Below are positions 1 through 5,248 of a DNA stretch of 5,379 bases, piece by piece; positions within the stretch are counted from its first letter, which is position 1; every line of letters starts with the position of its first letter. The notes below the pieces were generated by a model. That model made no database searches. It had not been told where the DNA came from and saw only the letters and a program-made list of their open reading frames with translations. Origin of the DNA: an uncultured Bacillota bacterium (GTDB taxonomy: Bacteria > Bacillota > Clostridia > Peptostreptococcales > Anaerovoracaceae); the NCBI GenBank assembly GCA_946546075.1, contig CAMNNV010000094.1, forward strand, positions 1 through 5,379. Direction: 5' to 3'. Position numbers and translations under genes: made by a program.

Positions 1-1395
1 CTTGACGAGACGCGGCTTCATCATCTTGCCGTCGTTGCCGAAGGAAGGGAAGGCTGTGAGAAGCTGGATCGGAGAGACTGCGATACCCTGACCAAATCCG
101 ATGGTACCAAGTCCTACAGGACCCGCCGTTTCTTCCGACTGCAGGATCGCCGTGGTTTCTCCCGGAAAATCGATGCCCGTGGTTCCCGTTATGCCAAAGG
201 TGTCGAGGTGGTCGTAGAATTTCTCGATGCCTACCTTGTTCGCCAGTTTTACAAAAACAGGGTTGCAGGAATTGGAAACTGCTTCCGCCAGGGTTTCTCT
301 GCCGTGTGGTCTTCCTGTTCTCCAGCAGTGGATCGTGGTTCCTGCTATGGTTATCGCTCCGTTATCGTAGTACGTGCTCTTGAGAGTAGCCGCATCTTCT
401 TCCAGAGCTGTGGCTGTCGTCAGCAGCTTGAATGTGGAACCCGGTTCATATACGTCGCATATGAGGGAGTTTCTCCACATTTTCTGGATGTATTCCTGCT
501 TCTGCTTGGAATTCATCTTCTCGAACTTCGCCTTGGCCTTTGCCGATGTCGGCGTATTCGGATTGTTCAGATCGAAGTCCGGTGTCTGGGCCATGGCCAG
601 CACGTCCCCTGTCTTCGGATCCATGACGATGGCCATGACGCGGTCAGCCTTCGTCTTTTTGGCCGTCCACTTGATGGCATCCTCTGTATAGTACTGGATG
701 ACGGAGTCGAGGGTCGTTATGAGGTTATACCCATTCTCCGCTTCATAATATGTGGATTCTCCATAGGAGAGCCGGTTGCCGGCCGTATCCGTATAGTTGA
801 TCTCTCGTCCTGCAACACCGCTGAGGTAGCTGTTGTACTGGAGTTCCAGTCCGCTCAGTCCTTTGTTGTCCGAGGACACCGTTCCCAGCAGGTGAGCTGC
901 GAAATCTCCCAGAGGGTAGCTTCGCTTGCTGTCTTCCACGATCTCGATGCCTCTGAGATCCGCCTCTCTGATGGCATCTGCCGTGTCTTTGCTCACACCC
1001 TTCTTCAGCTTGATGAGATTCTGCTTCTTGCTGATCGCCTCGCCGACTTCTTCCTCGCTCATCCCCAGCTGCTTCGAAAGTGTCTTCTTGACCTTCTCCA
1101 CGTTCTCCTGAGCATCCTCTTCATCCTTGCCGTTGTTCACATCGGCAGGTCTCGCCCAGATGGTGTAGCATGTCACACTGACCGCCAGTTCGTTTCCGTT
1201 GGTGTCATAGATCGCACCTCTCTCGGCCTCTATGACGGTATCTCTGGTCTGCCTCTCCAGAGACATCTCCGTATACTCTTCCCCATTTACGATCGCGATC
1301 CATCCCACACGTACCAGCAGCAGAAGTATGAGAAAGAACAGCACCCCAATTAGCCATATTAAATTTCGTTTGCTTTTCTTAGTCAGTGAATTCAT
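1..1395 (-). CDS. ftsI: Class B penicillin-binding protein (FtsI/PBP2B/SpoVD type), C-terminus beyond window
   Basis: This is a septal peptidoglycan DD-transpeptidase that cross-links stem peptides outside the membrane at the division site. The visible 465 residues begin with a short basic cytoplasmic tail and one membrane anchor (about 12-36). The class B N-terminal box follows at 58-73 (E-RGAIYDTNGNELA-VS), then the dimerisation/pedestal domain, then the start of the transpeptidase domain. The catalytic SxxK is STFK at 320-323 (nucleophile Ser320), and the SxN motif is Ser376-Cys377-Asn378, 56 residues later as expected. The KTG motif and any PASTA repeats would lie past the left edge, so the protein is cut by the window and not broken. 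The ATG at 1395 has GGAGAG at 1404-1399, and the frame stays open to base 1. Position directly after ftsL supports FtsI/PBP2B. SpoVD, the sporulation paralogue found in the same neighbourhood, cannot be excluded without the C-terminus. Confidence 0.95.
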   Translation of the reverse strand, partial: MNSLTKKSKRNLIWLIGVLFFLILLLLVRVGWIAIVNGEEYTEMSLERQTRDTVIEAERGAIYDTNGNELAVSVTCYTIWARPADVNNGKDEEDAQENVEKVKKTLSKQLGMSEEEVGEAISKKQNLIKLKKGVSKDTADAIREADLRGIEIVEDSKRSYPLGDFAAHLLGTVSSDNKGLSGLELQYNSYLSGVAGREINYTDTAGNRLSYGESTYYEAENGYNLITTLDSVIQYYTEDAIKWTAKKTKADRVMAIVMDPKTGDVLAMAQTPDFDLNNPNTPTSAKAKAKFEKMNSKQKQEYIQKMWRNSLICDVYEPGSTFKLLTTATALEEDAATLKSTYYDNGAITIAGTTIHCWRTGRPHGRETLAEAVSNSCNPVFVKLANKVGIEKFYDHLDTFGITGTTGIDFPGETTAILQSEETAGPVGLGTIGFGQGIAVSPIQLLTAFPSFGNDGKMMKPRLVK

Positions 1396-1454
1396 TATCT
1401 CTCCGAAAGACGAACCCGGACAATGAGGTATATCAAGCTGTCCGGGCATTTCAT
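1395..1454 (-). CDS. Possible 19-aa coupled leader ORF between ftsL and the PBP gene
   Basis: A 20-codon frame (MKCPDSLIYLIVRVRLSER) fills most of the 80-bp gap between ftsL and the PBP gene. Its ATG at 1454 is preceded by AAGG at 1463-1460 with a 5-nt spacer. Its TAA overlaps the PBP ATG as TAATG, the arrangement typical of translational coupling. It also contains the perfect 8-bp inverted repeat at 1415-1422/1439-1446. I recognise no family, and the peptide is too short for homology to help. It could be a real micropeptide, a translated leader that feeds ribosomes to the PBP start, or chance: 20 open codons are not rare. What makes it worth listing is the combination of a plausible ribosome binding site and an exact stop/start overlap. 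Confidence 0.3.
   Translation of the reverse strand: MKCPDSLIYLIVRVRLSER
1415..1446 (-). repeat. Inverted repeat / RNA hairpin upstream of the PBP start
   Basis: CCCGGACA at 1415-1422 and TGTCCGGG at 1439-1446 are perfect 8-bp complements separated by 16 nt. TGA at 1424-1426 and TCA at 1433-1435 could add a short inner stem. In the minus-strand transcript the hairpin ends about 10 nt before the PBP ribosome binding site at 1404-1399. It therefore does not cover that site, although it would stand next to an initiating ribosome. No clean U-run follows (the transcript continues UUCGUCUUUC), so a full intrinsic terminator is unlikely. It may tune mRNA stability, partial read-through or PBP translation. 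Confidence 0.45.
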
Positions 1455-1475
1455 CGTTACCTTGTTCAATTGATC

Positions 1476-1928
1476 CTAGTTGAACGCTTTATCTCTCAGT
1501 ACTGCAGCAAAGCCATTCTCAGGTACATCATCGGAATAAAGATAAACTCTCTTTTTTTCTGAAGGATATTTCATCCCCAGCTGTTTCGTGGCCGTGTTCT
1601 CTATGACTCCGATGTTGCTGACACCGTAGTATTGTGCCTCCAGATTCTCGATCTCACCCTGAACGGCTTGATTTTCTTTTGTCATCTGATTTATATCATA
1701 CTGCACACTGGCACAAAAAGCAGTAACCATTATCATAAAAATGCAAAGAATTCCTGCTATCGCCACGGTAGCGAATGCTAATTTGCGCGATGCCACCCGG
1801 TTTCTGATTTCGGGATCGATGACGATAGTCCTCTTTCTTCTCTTCGGCCTCTGTCTGGCCGGTTTCATATCTATTCCATATTTCTGGTATTCTCTCTGAA
1901 ACTCATACCATTTTTCTGCTTCCATCAT
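1476..1928 (-). CDS. ftsL: Cell division protein FtsL (FtsL/DivIC-like bitopic membrane protein)
   Basis: FtsL is a small division protein that joins DivIC/FtsB and DivIB/FtsQ in a complex that activates FtsW and the septal PBP. The 150-aa product has the family's layout. A cytoplasmic N-terminus is rich in Lys/Arg (about 22-33, PARQRPKRRKR), and a single membrane span covers about 50-72. A short extracellular coiled coil follows (about 74-100, with alternating polar and hydrophobic residues), and then the C-terminal segment IGVIENTATKQLGM (106-119), which ends in the typical LGM-x-x-P pattern. Sequence conservation in this family is weak, so the call rests on topology and on position between rsmH and a class B PBP. 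Two ATGs stand in tandem at 1928 and 1925. The first is preferred because AGGGGTGA lies 6 nt upstream. The gap to rsmH is 31 bp, consistent with one operon. Confidence 0.88.
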   Translation of the reverse strand: MMEAEKWYEFQREYQKYGIDMKPARQRPKRRKRTIVIDPEIRNRVASRKLAFATVAIAGILCIFMIMVTAFCASVQYDINQMTKENQAVQGEIENLEAQYYGVSNIGVIENTATKQLGMKYPSEKKRVYLYSDDVPENGFAAVLRDKAFN

Positions 1929-1959
1929 TTTGACTCACCCCTAAATTCGTCTGCATGCT

Positions 1960-2895
1960 TTATTTCTTCTCGATCACTCTGAGCTTGGCGCTTCGTGATC
2001 TCGGATTCGTACCCAGTTCATCCTCTCCCGGTATGATCGGCTTGCCGGTCACCTTCTTCACATCGGAGACTCTGCCGCAGGTGCATACCGGAAATTCCTT
2101 CGGACATATGCACGGATCAAGTCTCTTCTTGAAGGCTTCCTTCACGATCCTGTCTTCGAGAGAGTGGAATGTGATGATGCAAAGCCTTCCGCCGGGCTTC
2201 AGTACATCACAGTATTCGTCGATTGCCGTCTCCAGCTGTTCCAGTTCGCTGTTGACTTCGATTCGTATGGCCTGGAAGGTTCTCTTGGCCGGATGCGGTC
2301 CCTCTCTTCTTGCGGAGGCCGGTATCGCCGCCTTGATGATGTCCACCAGCTGGCCCGTGGTCTCGATCGGTCCTTCTTTTCTCGCGCCTATGATGAATTT
2401 GCTGATCCTGGAAGCCCAGCGCTCTTCGCCGTACTTCTTGATGATCTCTGCAAGTTCCTTCTCGGAATACGTATTCACCACATCTGCTGCGGAAAAGGAC
2501 TGATCCTGATCCATCCTCATATCCAGCGGAGCATCCTGCATATAGGAGAAACCTCGTTCGCTGTTATCCAGCTGATACGATGAGACTCCGATATCGAGAA
2601 GTGCTCCGTCGATCCCGTCGATCCCCAGATCATCCAGGACCTTCCTGATATCTGCGTAGTCGCTGTGGACCAGATGCACGGTGCACTCCAGATCCTTAAG
2701 TCTTCTGCCTGCTGCTGCGATGGCGTCCTCGTCTCTGTCGATGCCGATCAGCGTACCACCTGCTCCCAGCCTTTCGCCGATTCCCAGGCTGTGGCCGCCG
2801 CCTCCCAGAGTACCGTCTGCGTAGATGCCGTTTGGTTTTATTTTCAGGTTGTCAAGGCACTCATGATAGAGGACCGGTACGTGTTTAAAATCCAT
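1960..2895 (-). CDS. rsmH: 16S rRNA (cytosine(1402)-N(4))-methyltransferase RsmH (MraW)
   Basis: RsmH uses S-adenosylmethionine to methylate N4 of C1402 in the 16S rRNA decoding centre. Starting at MDFKHVPVL the product is 311 aa, the usual family length. Recognisable motifs in order are the SAM-binding loop DGTLGGGGHS (27-36), GIDRD (51-55), LLDIGVSSYQLD (99-110), GFSYMQDAPLDMRMD (115-129), HPAKRTFQAIRI (201-212), HSLEDRIVK (244-252) and NPRSRSAKLRV (297-307). Two CxC pairs (Cys262/264 and Cys271/273) form the small Cys cluster common in Gram-positive homologues. The frame is open back to an ATG at 2955, but that start would add 20 unrelated residues and overlap mraZ by 71 bp. The ATG at 2895 fits family N-termini, overlaps the mraZ end by only 11 bp and has GGAGGG at 2912-2907. 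Translation is probably coupled to mraZ. Confidence 0.97.
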   Translation of the reverse strand: MDFKHVPVLYHECLDNLKIKPNGIYADGTLGGGGHSLGIGERLGAGGTLIGIDRDEDAIAAAGRRLKDLECTVHLVHSDYADIRKVLDDLGIDGIDGALLDIGVSSYQLDNSERGFSYMQDAPLDMRMDQDQSFSAADVVNTYSEKELAEIIKKYGEERWASRISKFIIGARKEGPIETTGQLVDIIKAAIPASARREGPHPAKRTFQAIRIEVNSELEQLETAIDEYCDVLKPGGRLCIITFHSLEDRIVKEAFKKRLDPCICPKEFPVCTCGRVSDVKKVTGKPIIPGEDELGTNPRSRSAKLRVIEKK

Positions 2896-3328
2896 ATGAT
2901 TCAAGGCCCTCCGCAACTTCGCTGGCGTTGAGCAGTTCGCCGGATTCTTCATCAAGCTGTCTGTTCCATTCTTCTCTCGACCAGATCTCGATCTTGTTGT
3001 TGCTTCCTATAGTGATAAGTTCCTTCTCTATACCTGCATAATCCAGCAGATCCTGTGGTATCTTGACTCTTCCCTGCTTGTCCACTTCACACGAATTCGC
3101 AGACGAAAAGAAGTAACGCTTGAGCATTCTCGCCTGCGGATTGCTGTCAGGCAAAGGTTCCAGCTTCTCTTTGACGAAACGTTCCCATTCATCTGCCGTG
3201 TAGATGTCGAGGCACTTATCAAGGCCCTTCGATACGACGCAGGACTCGCCCAGTTCATATCTGAACTTCGCCGGAACAATCACCCTGGCTTTGCCATCTA
3301 TTGAGTTGTTGAACTTTCCGACGAACAT
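2885..3328 (-). CDS. mraZ: Transcriptional regulator MraZ
   Basis: MraZ is a SpoVT/AbrB-fold DNA-binding protein encoded first in dcw operons. In E. coli, Mycoplasma and Bacillus it binds repeats at its own promoter and regulates the operon. The 147-aa product carries the two expected internal repeats. The first is N-terminal FVGKFNNSIDGKARVIVPAK (2-21), with the D-x-K-x-R-x-x-x-P core at D11/R15. The second is CEVDKQGRVKIP (80-91), with D83, G86 and R87. R15 corresponds to the arginine important for DNA binding in E. coli MraZ. The first core has Ala14 where DxKGR is the commoner form, a small departure. The start at 3328 is fixed by AGGAGG at 3339-3334 with a 5-nt spacer. It is the first gene of the operon and overlaps rsmH by 11 bp. 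Confidence 0.96.
   Translation of the reverse strand: MFVGKFNNSIDGKARVIVPAKFRYELGESCVVSKGLDKCLDIYTADEWERFVKEKLEPLPDSNPQARMLKRYFFSSANSCEVDKQGRVKIPQDLLDYAGIEKELITIGSNNKIEIWSREEWNRQLDEESGELLNASEVAEGLESYGF
2907..2912 (-). promoter_or_regulatory. rsmH ribosome binding site inside mraZ
   Basis: GGAGGG lies 11 nt before the ATG at 2895, inside the last codons of mraZ. The spacing is slightly long. An in-frame TTG at 2904 is only 2 nt away and too close to use, and the ATG at 2955 would not use this site at all. The site therefore supports the short RsmH start. Ribosomes finishing mraZ would pass over it, which favours coupling. Confidence 0.6.
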
Positions 3329-3352
3329 AGACTCCTCCTACAGTTTATCTTT

Positions 3353-3392
3353 CCTCCATTTTAAACCCTTTTACCCCACTTTGCAATACTTT
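3353..3392 (-). promoter_or_regulatory. Candidate MraZ box: 10-bp repeats overlapping the mraZ promoter
   Basis: Read on the minus strand, four consecutive 10-mers begin alike: AAAGTATTGC (3392-3383), AAAGTGGGGT (3382-3373), AAAAGGGTTT (3372-3363) and AAAATGGAGG (3362-3353). Known MraZ boxes are short direct repeats of an AAAGTG/GTGGG-type unit with a 10-bp period just before mraZ. Only one unit here is a full match and the others are degenerate. The repeats cover the -35 to -10 region, so a bound MraZ would block RNA polymerase. Assignment rests on position, period and partial sequence match. Confidence 0.5.
3358..3386 (-). promoter_or_regulatory. Sigma-A-like promoter of the mraZ-rsmH-ftsL-PBP operon
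   Basis: On the minus strand, TTGCAA (3386-3381) is followed after exactly 17 nt by TAAAAT (3363-3358). The -35 matches consensus at 4 of 6 positions and the -10 at 5 of 6. The expected transcription start near 3351 leaves a leader of about 23 nt containing the mraZ ribosome binding site. A second, weaker option is TTGAAA (3418-3413) with TAAAAG (3394-3389) at 18 nt. No terminator is visible between mraZ and the PBP gene, so this promoter could drive all four genes. Confidence 0.6.
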
Positions 3393-3453
3393 TACTCCCC
3401 ACCACCGTGTTTTTTCAACATTTTTCGCCCTTTTTCCTTATGATGCCGGCAGA

Positions 3454-3480
3454 CCCCGCTCCCCCCCCTCCACAGCACCC
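3454..3480 (-). other. G-rich tract, possible G-quadruplex, in the mraZ-lgt intergenic region
   Basis: The minus strand reads GGGTGCTGTGGA, then eight G (3468-3461), then AGC and GGGG (3457-3454). This offers four GGG runs with loops of 9, 2 and 3 nt. The tract lies about 70-95 bp upstream of the mraZ promoter and about 100 bp before the lgt start, outside any gene. The remainder of the 254-bp intergenic region holds the mraZ promoter, phased A-tracts and the lgt leader. I see no further gene in it. Confidence 0.4.
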
Positions 3481-3542
3481 TTATTTCGGAGTCCTCCGGA
3501 TTCGTATCCCGCTTACTGTTATTTGTCCCATGGATGTGGTAG

Positions 3543-3548
3543 TATAGT
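3543..3548 (+). promoter_or_regulatory. Possible -10 element for lgt
   Basis: TATAGT lies 35 nt before the lgt start codon and matches the sigma-A -10 consensus at 5 of 6 positions. No good -35 stands 16-18 nt upstream; the nearest candidate, TTGTCC at 3523-3528, is only 14 nt away. A small perfect inverted repeat AGTTT-cgt-AAACT (3546-3558) overlaps the -10 and the start-site region and could be an operator or chance. The promoter call is therefore weak. Confidence 0.35.
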
Positions 3549-3582
3549 TTCGTAAACTTTAAAGCATCGAAAGGAGAGCACT

Positions 3583-4338
3583 ATGCCTATTCCTGATCCG
3601 GTGGCGTTCACCCTCTTTGGCATGGATGTCATGTGGTACGGTATCATCGTGACTGCGGCCATCGTCGTAGGTACTTTTTTATGCATCAAAAGAGCTCCGT
3701 CCCACGATATCGACCCGGACAGACTGCTCAATTTCATACTGATCAGCGTGCCTTGCGGGATCATCGGAGCACGCCTCTACTACATCATTTTCAACTGGTC
3801 ATGGTATGCAGGAGATATCATGAAGATGATCAATATACGCGAGGGAGGACTCGCCATACATGGAGGACTCATCGCAGGGCTCGGCGCCGGCGTCATCCTT
3901 TGCGTGATCTATAAGATACGCCCGGTGAATGTTCTGGACCTTCTCGCCCCTTCCATCGCACTGGCGCAGGCCATCGGAAGATGGGGGAACTACTTCAATT
4001 CAGAAGCCCACGGCGGACCTACGGACCTTCCATGGGCTGTAACAGTAGATGGGGTGACGTATCACCCGACATTTCTTTATGAATCTATATGGTGCTTCCT
4101 GCTGTTCCTGTTCCTGCTGTACGCAGCCAGAAAGCGCAGGTTCGAGGGACAGATCATCTGCCTCTACGGCATGCTCTATTCCGTAGAACGTTTCTTCGTG
4201 GAAGCTCTGCGAACAGACAGTCTCATGATCGGACCGTTCAAGCAGGCCCAGATCATCAGCATCGTCATCGCTGCCGTCTGCCTGATCGCCTATCTATACT
4301 TGAATAAGACCGCAAGCAAAAGGACCAGCAAAAGCTGA
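3583..4338 (+). CDS. lgt: Prolipoprotein diacylglyceryl transferase Lgt
   Basis: Lgt moves a diacylglyceryl group from phosphatidylglycerol to the lipobox cysteine of prolipoproteins, the first step of lipoprotein maturation in the cytoplasmic membrane. The 251-aa polytopic product carries the family signatures: MWYG (17-20), GARLYYIIF (62-70), REGGLAIHGGLIAG (86-99), the Lgt signature GRWGNYFNSEAHGGP (132-146), HPTFLYES (161-168) and RFFVEALRTDS (203-213). By alignment to E. coli Lgt from memory, Tyr19, His93, Arg133, Glu141 and Arg210 are the likely counterparts of the essential Tyr26, His103, Arg143, Glu151 and Arg239. Several hydrophobic spans run through the length, for example about 18-35, 93-111, 168-181 and 222-240. 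The ATG has AAAGGAG at 3570-3576, 6 nt upstream. It is transcribed divergently from mraZ and converges on the Cro/CI gene. Confidence 0.97.
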   Translation: MPIPDPVAFTLFGMDVMWYGIIVTAAIVVGTFLCIKRAPSHDIDPDRLLNFILISVPCGIIGARLYYIIFNWSWYAGDIMKMINIREGGLAIHGGLIAGLGAGVILCVIYKIRPVNVLDLLAPSIALAQAIGRWGNYFNSEAHGGPTDLPWAVTVDGVTYHPTFLYESIWCFLLFLFLLYAARKRRFEGQIICLYGMLYSVERFFVEALRTDSLMIGPFKQAQIISIVIAAVCLIAYLYLNKTASKRTSKS

Positions 4339-4347
4339 TCCCTTTTT
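4318..4347. terminator. Probable bidirectional intrinsic terminator between lgt and the Cro/CI gene
   Basis: GGACCAGC (4322-4329) pairs with GCTGATCC (4334-4341) around an AAAA loop with a single C-A mismatch. On the plus strand it is followed after one C by five T (4343-4347). The opposite strand reads four T after the stem (4321-4318), so both converging genes could stop here. The lgt TGA (4336-4338) lies inside the 3' arm. The stem is short and the T-runs modest, so efficiency is uncertain. Confidence 0.6.
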
Positions 4348-4352
4348 CATAT

Positions 4353-4568
4353 CTATTCTTCATCCGGCACGTATTTCAGTATATCGCCCGGTTCACAATC
4401 CAGTGCCTGACAGATGCCCGACAGTGTGCTGAATCGTATCGCATTCACCTTGTTATTCTTGATTTTGGAGAGATTCACGTTTGTGATCCCCACGATCTCG
4501 GCCAGCTCGCCGAGAGACATATGGCGTTTCGCCATCATGACATCCAGTTCGAGTACGATCTTTCCCAT
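4353..4568 (-). CDS. Small Cro/CI (XRE) family DNA-binding regulator, YozG-like
   Basis: This 71-aa protein is almost entirely one helix-turn-helix domain. The HTH covers about residues 18-40 (SLGELAEIVGITNVNLSKIK), followed by the usual stretch FSTLSGICQALDCEPGDIL (46-64), where the helix ends in the common CEPGDIL motif. It lacks any sensor domain. Proteins of this size and type (COG3655, B. subtilis YozG) are regularly encoded next to DUF2975 membrane proteins, as here. The start is fixed by a near-perfect Shine-Dalgarno TAAGGAGGTG at 4582-4573, which overlaps the stop codon of the upstream gene; the gap is only 11 bp, so the two are co-transcribed and probably coupled. It is the obvious candidate to bind the inverted repeats at the operon promoter, but that is inference. 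Confidence 0.88.
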   Translation of the reverse strand: MGKIVLELDVMMAKRHMSLGELAEIVGITNVNLSKIKNNKVNAIRFSTLSGICQALDCEPGDILKYVPDEE

Positions 4569-4579
4569 GATACACCTCC

Positions 4580-5152
4580 TTAAACCAATCCGTCAGAGTC
4601 TTCCTGCAGCTGTGCTCCGTAAGCGAAGAACTGAGACAGACACAGTACGATGAGGCCTATCATGACGCCGTTGAAACTCGTAGAGATCTCAGCGTATGGA
4701 CCGATCGCGATCCTTCCTATGATGCTCATGATGAATTCTACCACCGGGATGGCGATCAGGAAAATACCGATCTCACGTACCATCCTGACGATATCCGGCT
4801 GGAACGGTGTCTCCCCACTGCTGAATTTCGTTCTGCCTTCCGCCGTCTTCAGTGAAAGATGCACATTGCGGAATACCATCGCCATCAGCGCACTTACGAT
4901 GAGGACCGTGATAAAGAAGATGATGTACGCTCTTCCTACTGCCTGCACCTGGCTCATGTCAGTAATCCAGATGCTGAACGATCCGCTGTCGAGATGTTCT
5001 GTGGTCGCATCGATATCGCTCACGATGCGCAACATGGAACTGTGTCCGCTGGCCACCATTGCTGTCATCACGATCATGAAGCCGCATACCACCCAATAGC
5101 ACACCTCTGCGATCTTGGTGAATATCACCATTACATGATTTAACTTTTTCAT
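4580..5152 (-). CDS. DUF2975 family four-helix membrane protein (YoaS-like)
   Basis: This 190-aa integral membrane protein has four predicted spans at about 14-34, 74-96, 126-148 and 160-178. An extracytoplasmic loop follows the first span (about 35-73, with several Asp/Glu and Ser residues). A loop between spans 2 and 3 carries SGETPFQPDIVRMVREIGIF (112-131), the GETPF-x-P-x-x-V-x-x-x-R-x-IGIF pattern typical of DUF2975. The C-terminus, FFAYGAQLQEDSDGLV (175-190), also resembles the family's common EG-x-x-LQ-E-x-DLTV ending. Function is unknown. The recurring partnership with a small Cro/CI regulator suggests the membrane protein senses something and controls the regulator, but nothing here proves it. 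The ATG at 5152 has AGGAGG at 5166-5161 with an 8-nt spacer. It is first in a two-gene operon with its own strong promoter. Confidence 0.85.
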   Translation of the reverse strand: MKKLNHVMVIFTKIAEVCYWVVCGFMIVMTAMVASGHSSMLRIVSDIDATTEHLDSGSFSIWITDMSQVQAVGRAYIIFFITVLIVSALMAMVFRNVHLSLKTAEGRTKFSSGETPFQPDIVRMVREIGIFLIAIPVVEFIMSIIGRIAIGPYAEISTSFNGVMIGLIVLCLSQFFAYGAQLQEDSDGLV

Positions 5153-5191
5153 AGCTCGCTCCTCCTGTCCGTATCGTTTTTCATTTATTAT

Positions 5192-5208
5192 TTATCGTTT
5201 ATCGATAA
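5192..5208. promoter_or_regulatory. Operator-like inverted repeat TTATCG-N5-CGATAA, copy 1
   Basis: TTATCG (5192-5197) and CGATAA (5203-5208) are perfect 6-bp inverted arms around TTTAT. The same arms and spacing recur at 5249-5265. This copy spans the predicted start site of the DUF2975 operon, an ideal place for a repressor. The 17-bp size with 6-bp arms suits a dimer of a small Cro/CI protein. Which protein binds is not shown by the sequence. Confidence 0.65.
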
Positions 5209-5212
5209 TCAA

Positions 5213-5241
5213 AGTATATAGGAGAGTTTTTCGTTTGTCAA
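5213..5241 (-). promoter_or_regulatory. Strong sigma-A promoter for the DUF2975-Cro/CI operon
   Basis: On the minus strand a perfect -35 TTGACA (5241-5236) and a 5-of-6 -10 TATACT (5218-5213) are separated by exactly 17 nt. Transcription should begin near 5206, giving a leader of about 54 nt before the ATG at 5152. A perfect inverted repeat (5192-5208) sits on the expected start site, and a degenerate copy (5227-5244) covers the -35. A near-consensus promoter so framed by repeats suggests control by repression. Confidence 0.75.
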
Positions 5242-5248
5242 CAACTTT

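Noticed and set aside
208..1353. Long open frame of 381 codons on the plus strand
   Set aside because: It lies wholly antisense to the class B PBP gene, whose motifs are unmistakable. Its translation has no recognisable domain and is rich in Cys, Arg and Leu, as expected for a shadow frame.
1415..1446. Hairpin before the PBP gene as an intrinsic terminator splitting the operon
   Set aside because: The 16-nt loop is long and the downstream sequence lacks a continuous U-run, so it is listed as a hairpin only.
1955..2503. Plus-strand open frame of 182 codons opposite rsmH
   Set aside because: It is antisense to rsmH, which carries a full set of family motifs; no domain is recognisable.
2896..2955. 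Upstream ATG extending RsmH by 20 residues
   Set aside because: The added residues do not resemble RsmH N-termini, the start would overlap mraZ by 71 bp, and the ribosome binding site at 2912-2907 lies inside the extension and favours 2895.
3204..3443. Plus-strand frame of 79 codons crossing the mraZ 5' end and the intergenic region
   Set aside because: It runs against mraZ and through the mraZ promoter, has a Phe/Pro-rich low-complexity translation from T/C runs, and lacks a good ribosome binding site.
3487..3498. CGGAG-TC-CTCCG palindrome near lgt as an operator or terminator
   Set aside because: The arms are only 5 bp with a 2-nt centre and no T-run follows; too small to support a call alone.
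4650..5099. Plus-strand open frame of 149 codons with hydrophobic stretches
   Set aside because: It is antisense to the DUF2975 gene. The reverse complement of a membrane-protein gene often looks hydrophobic too, and the sense frame has the family motif, a ribosome binding site and a promoter.
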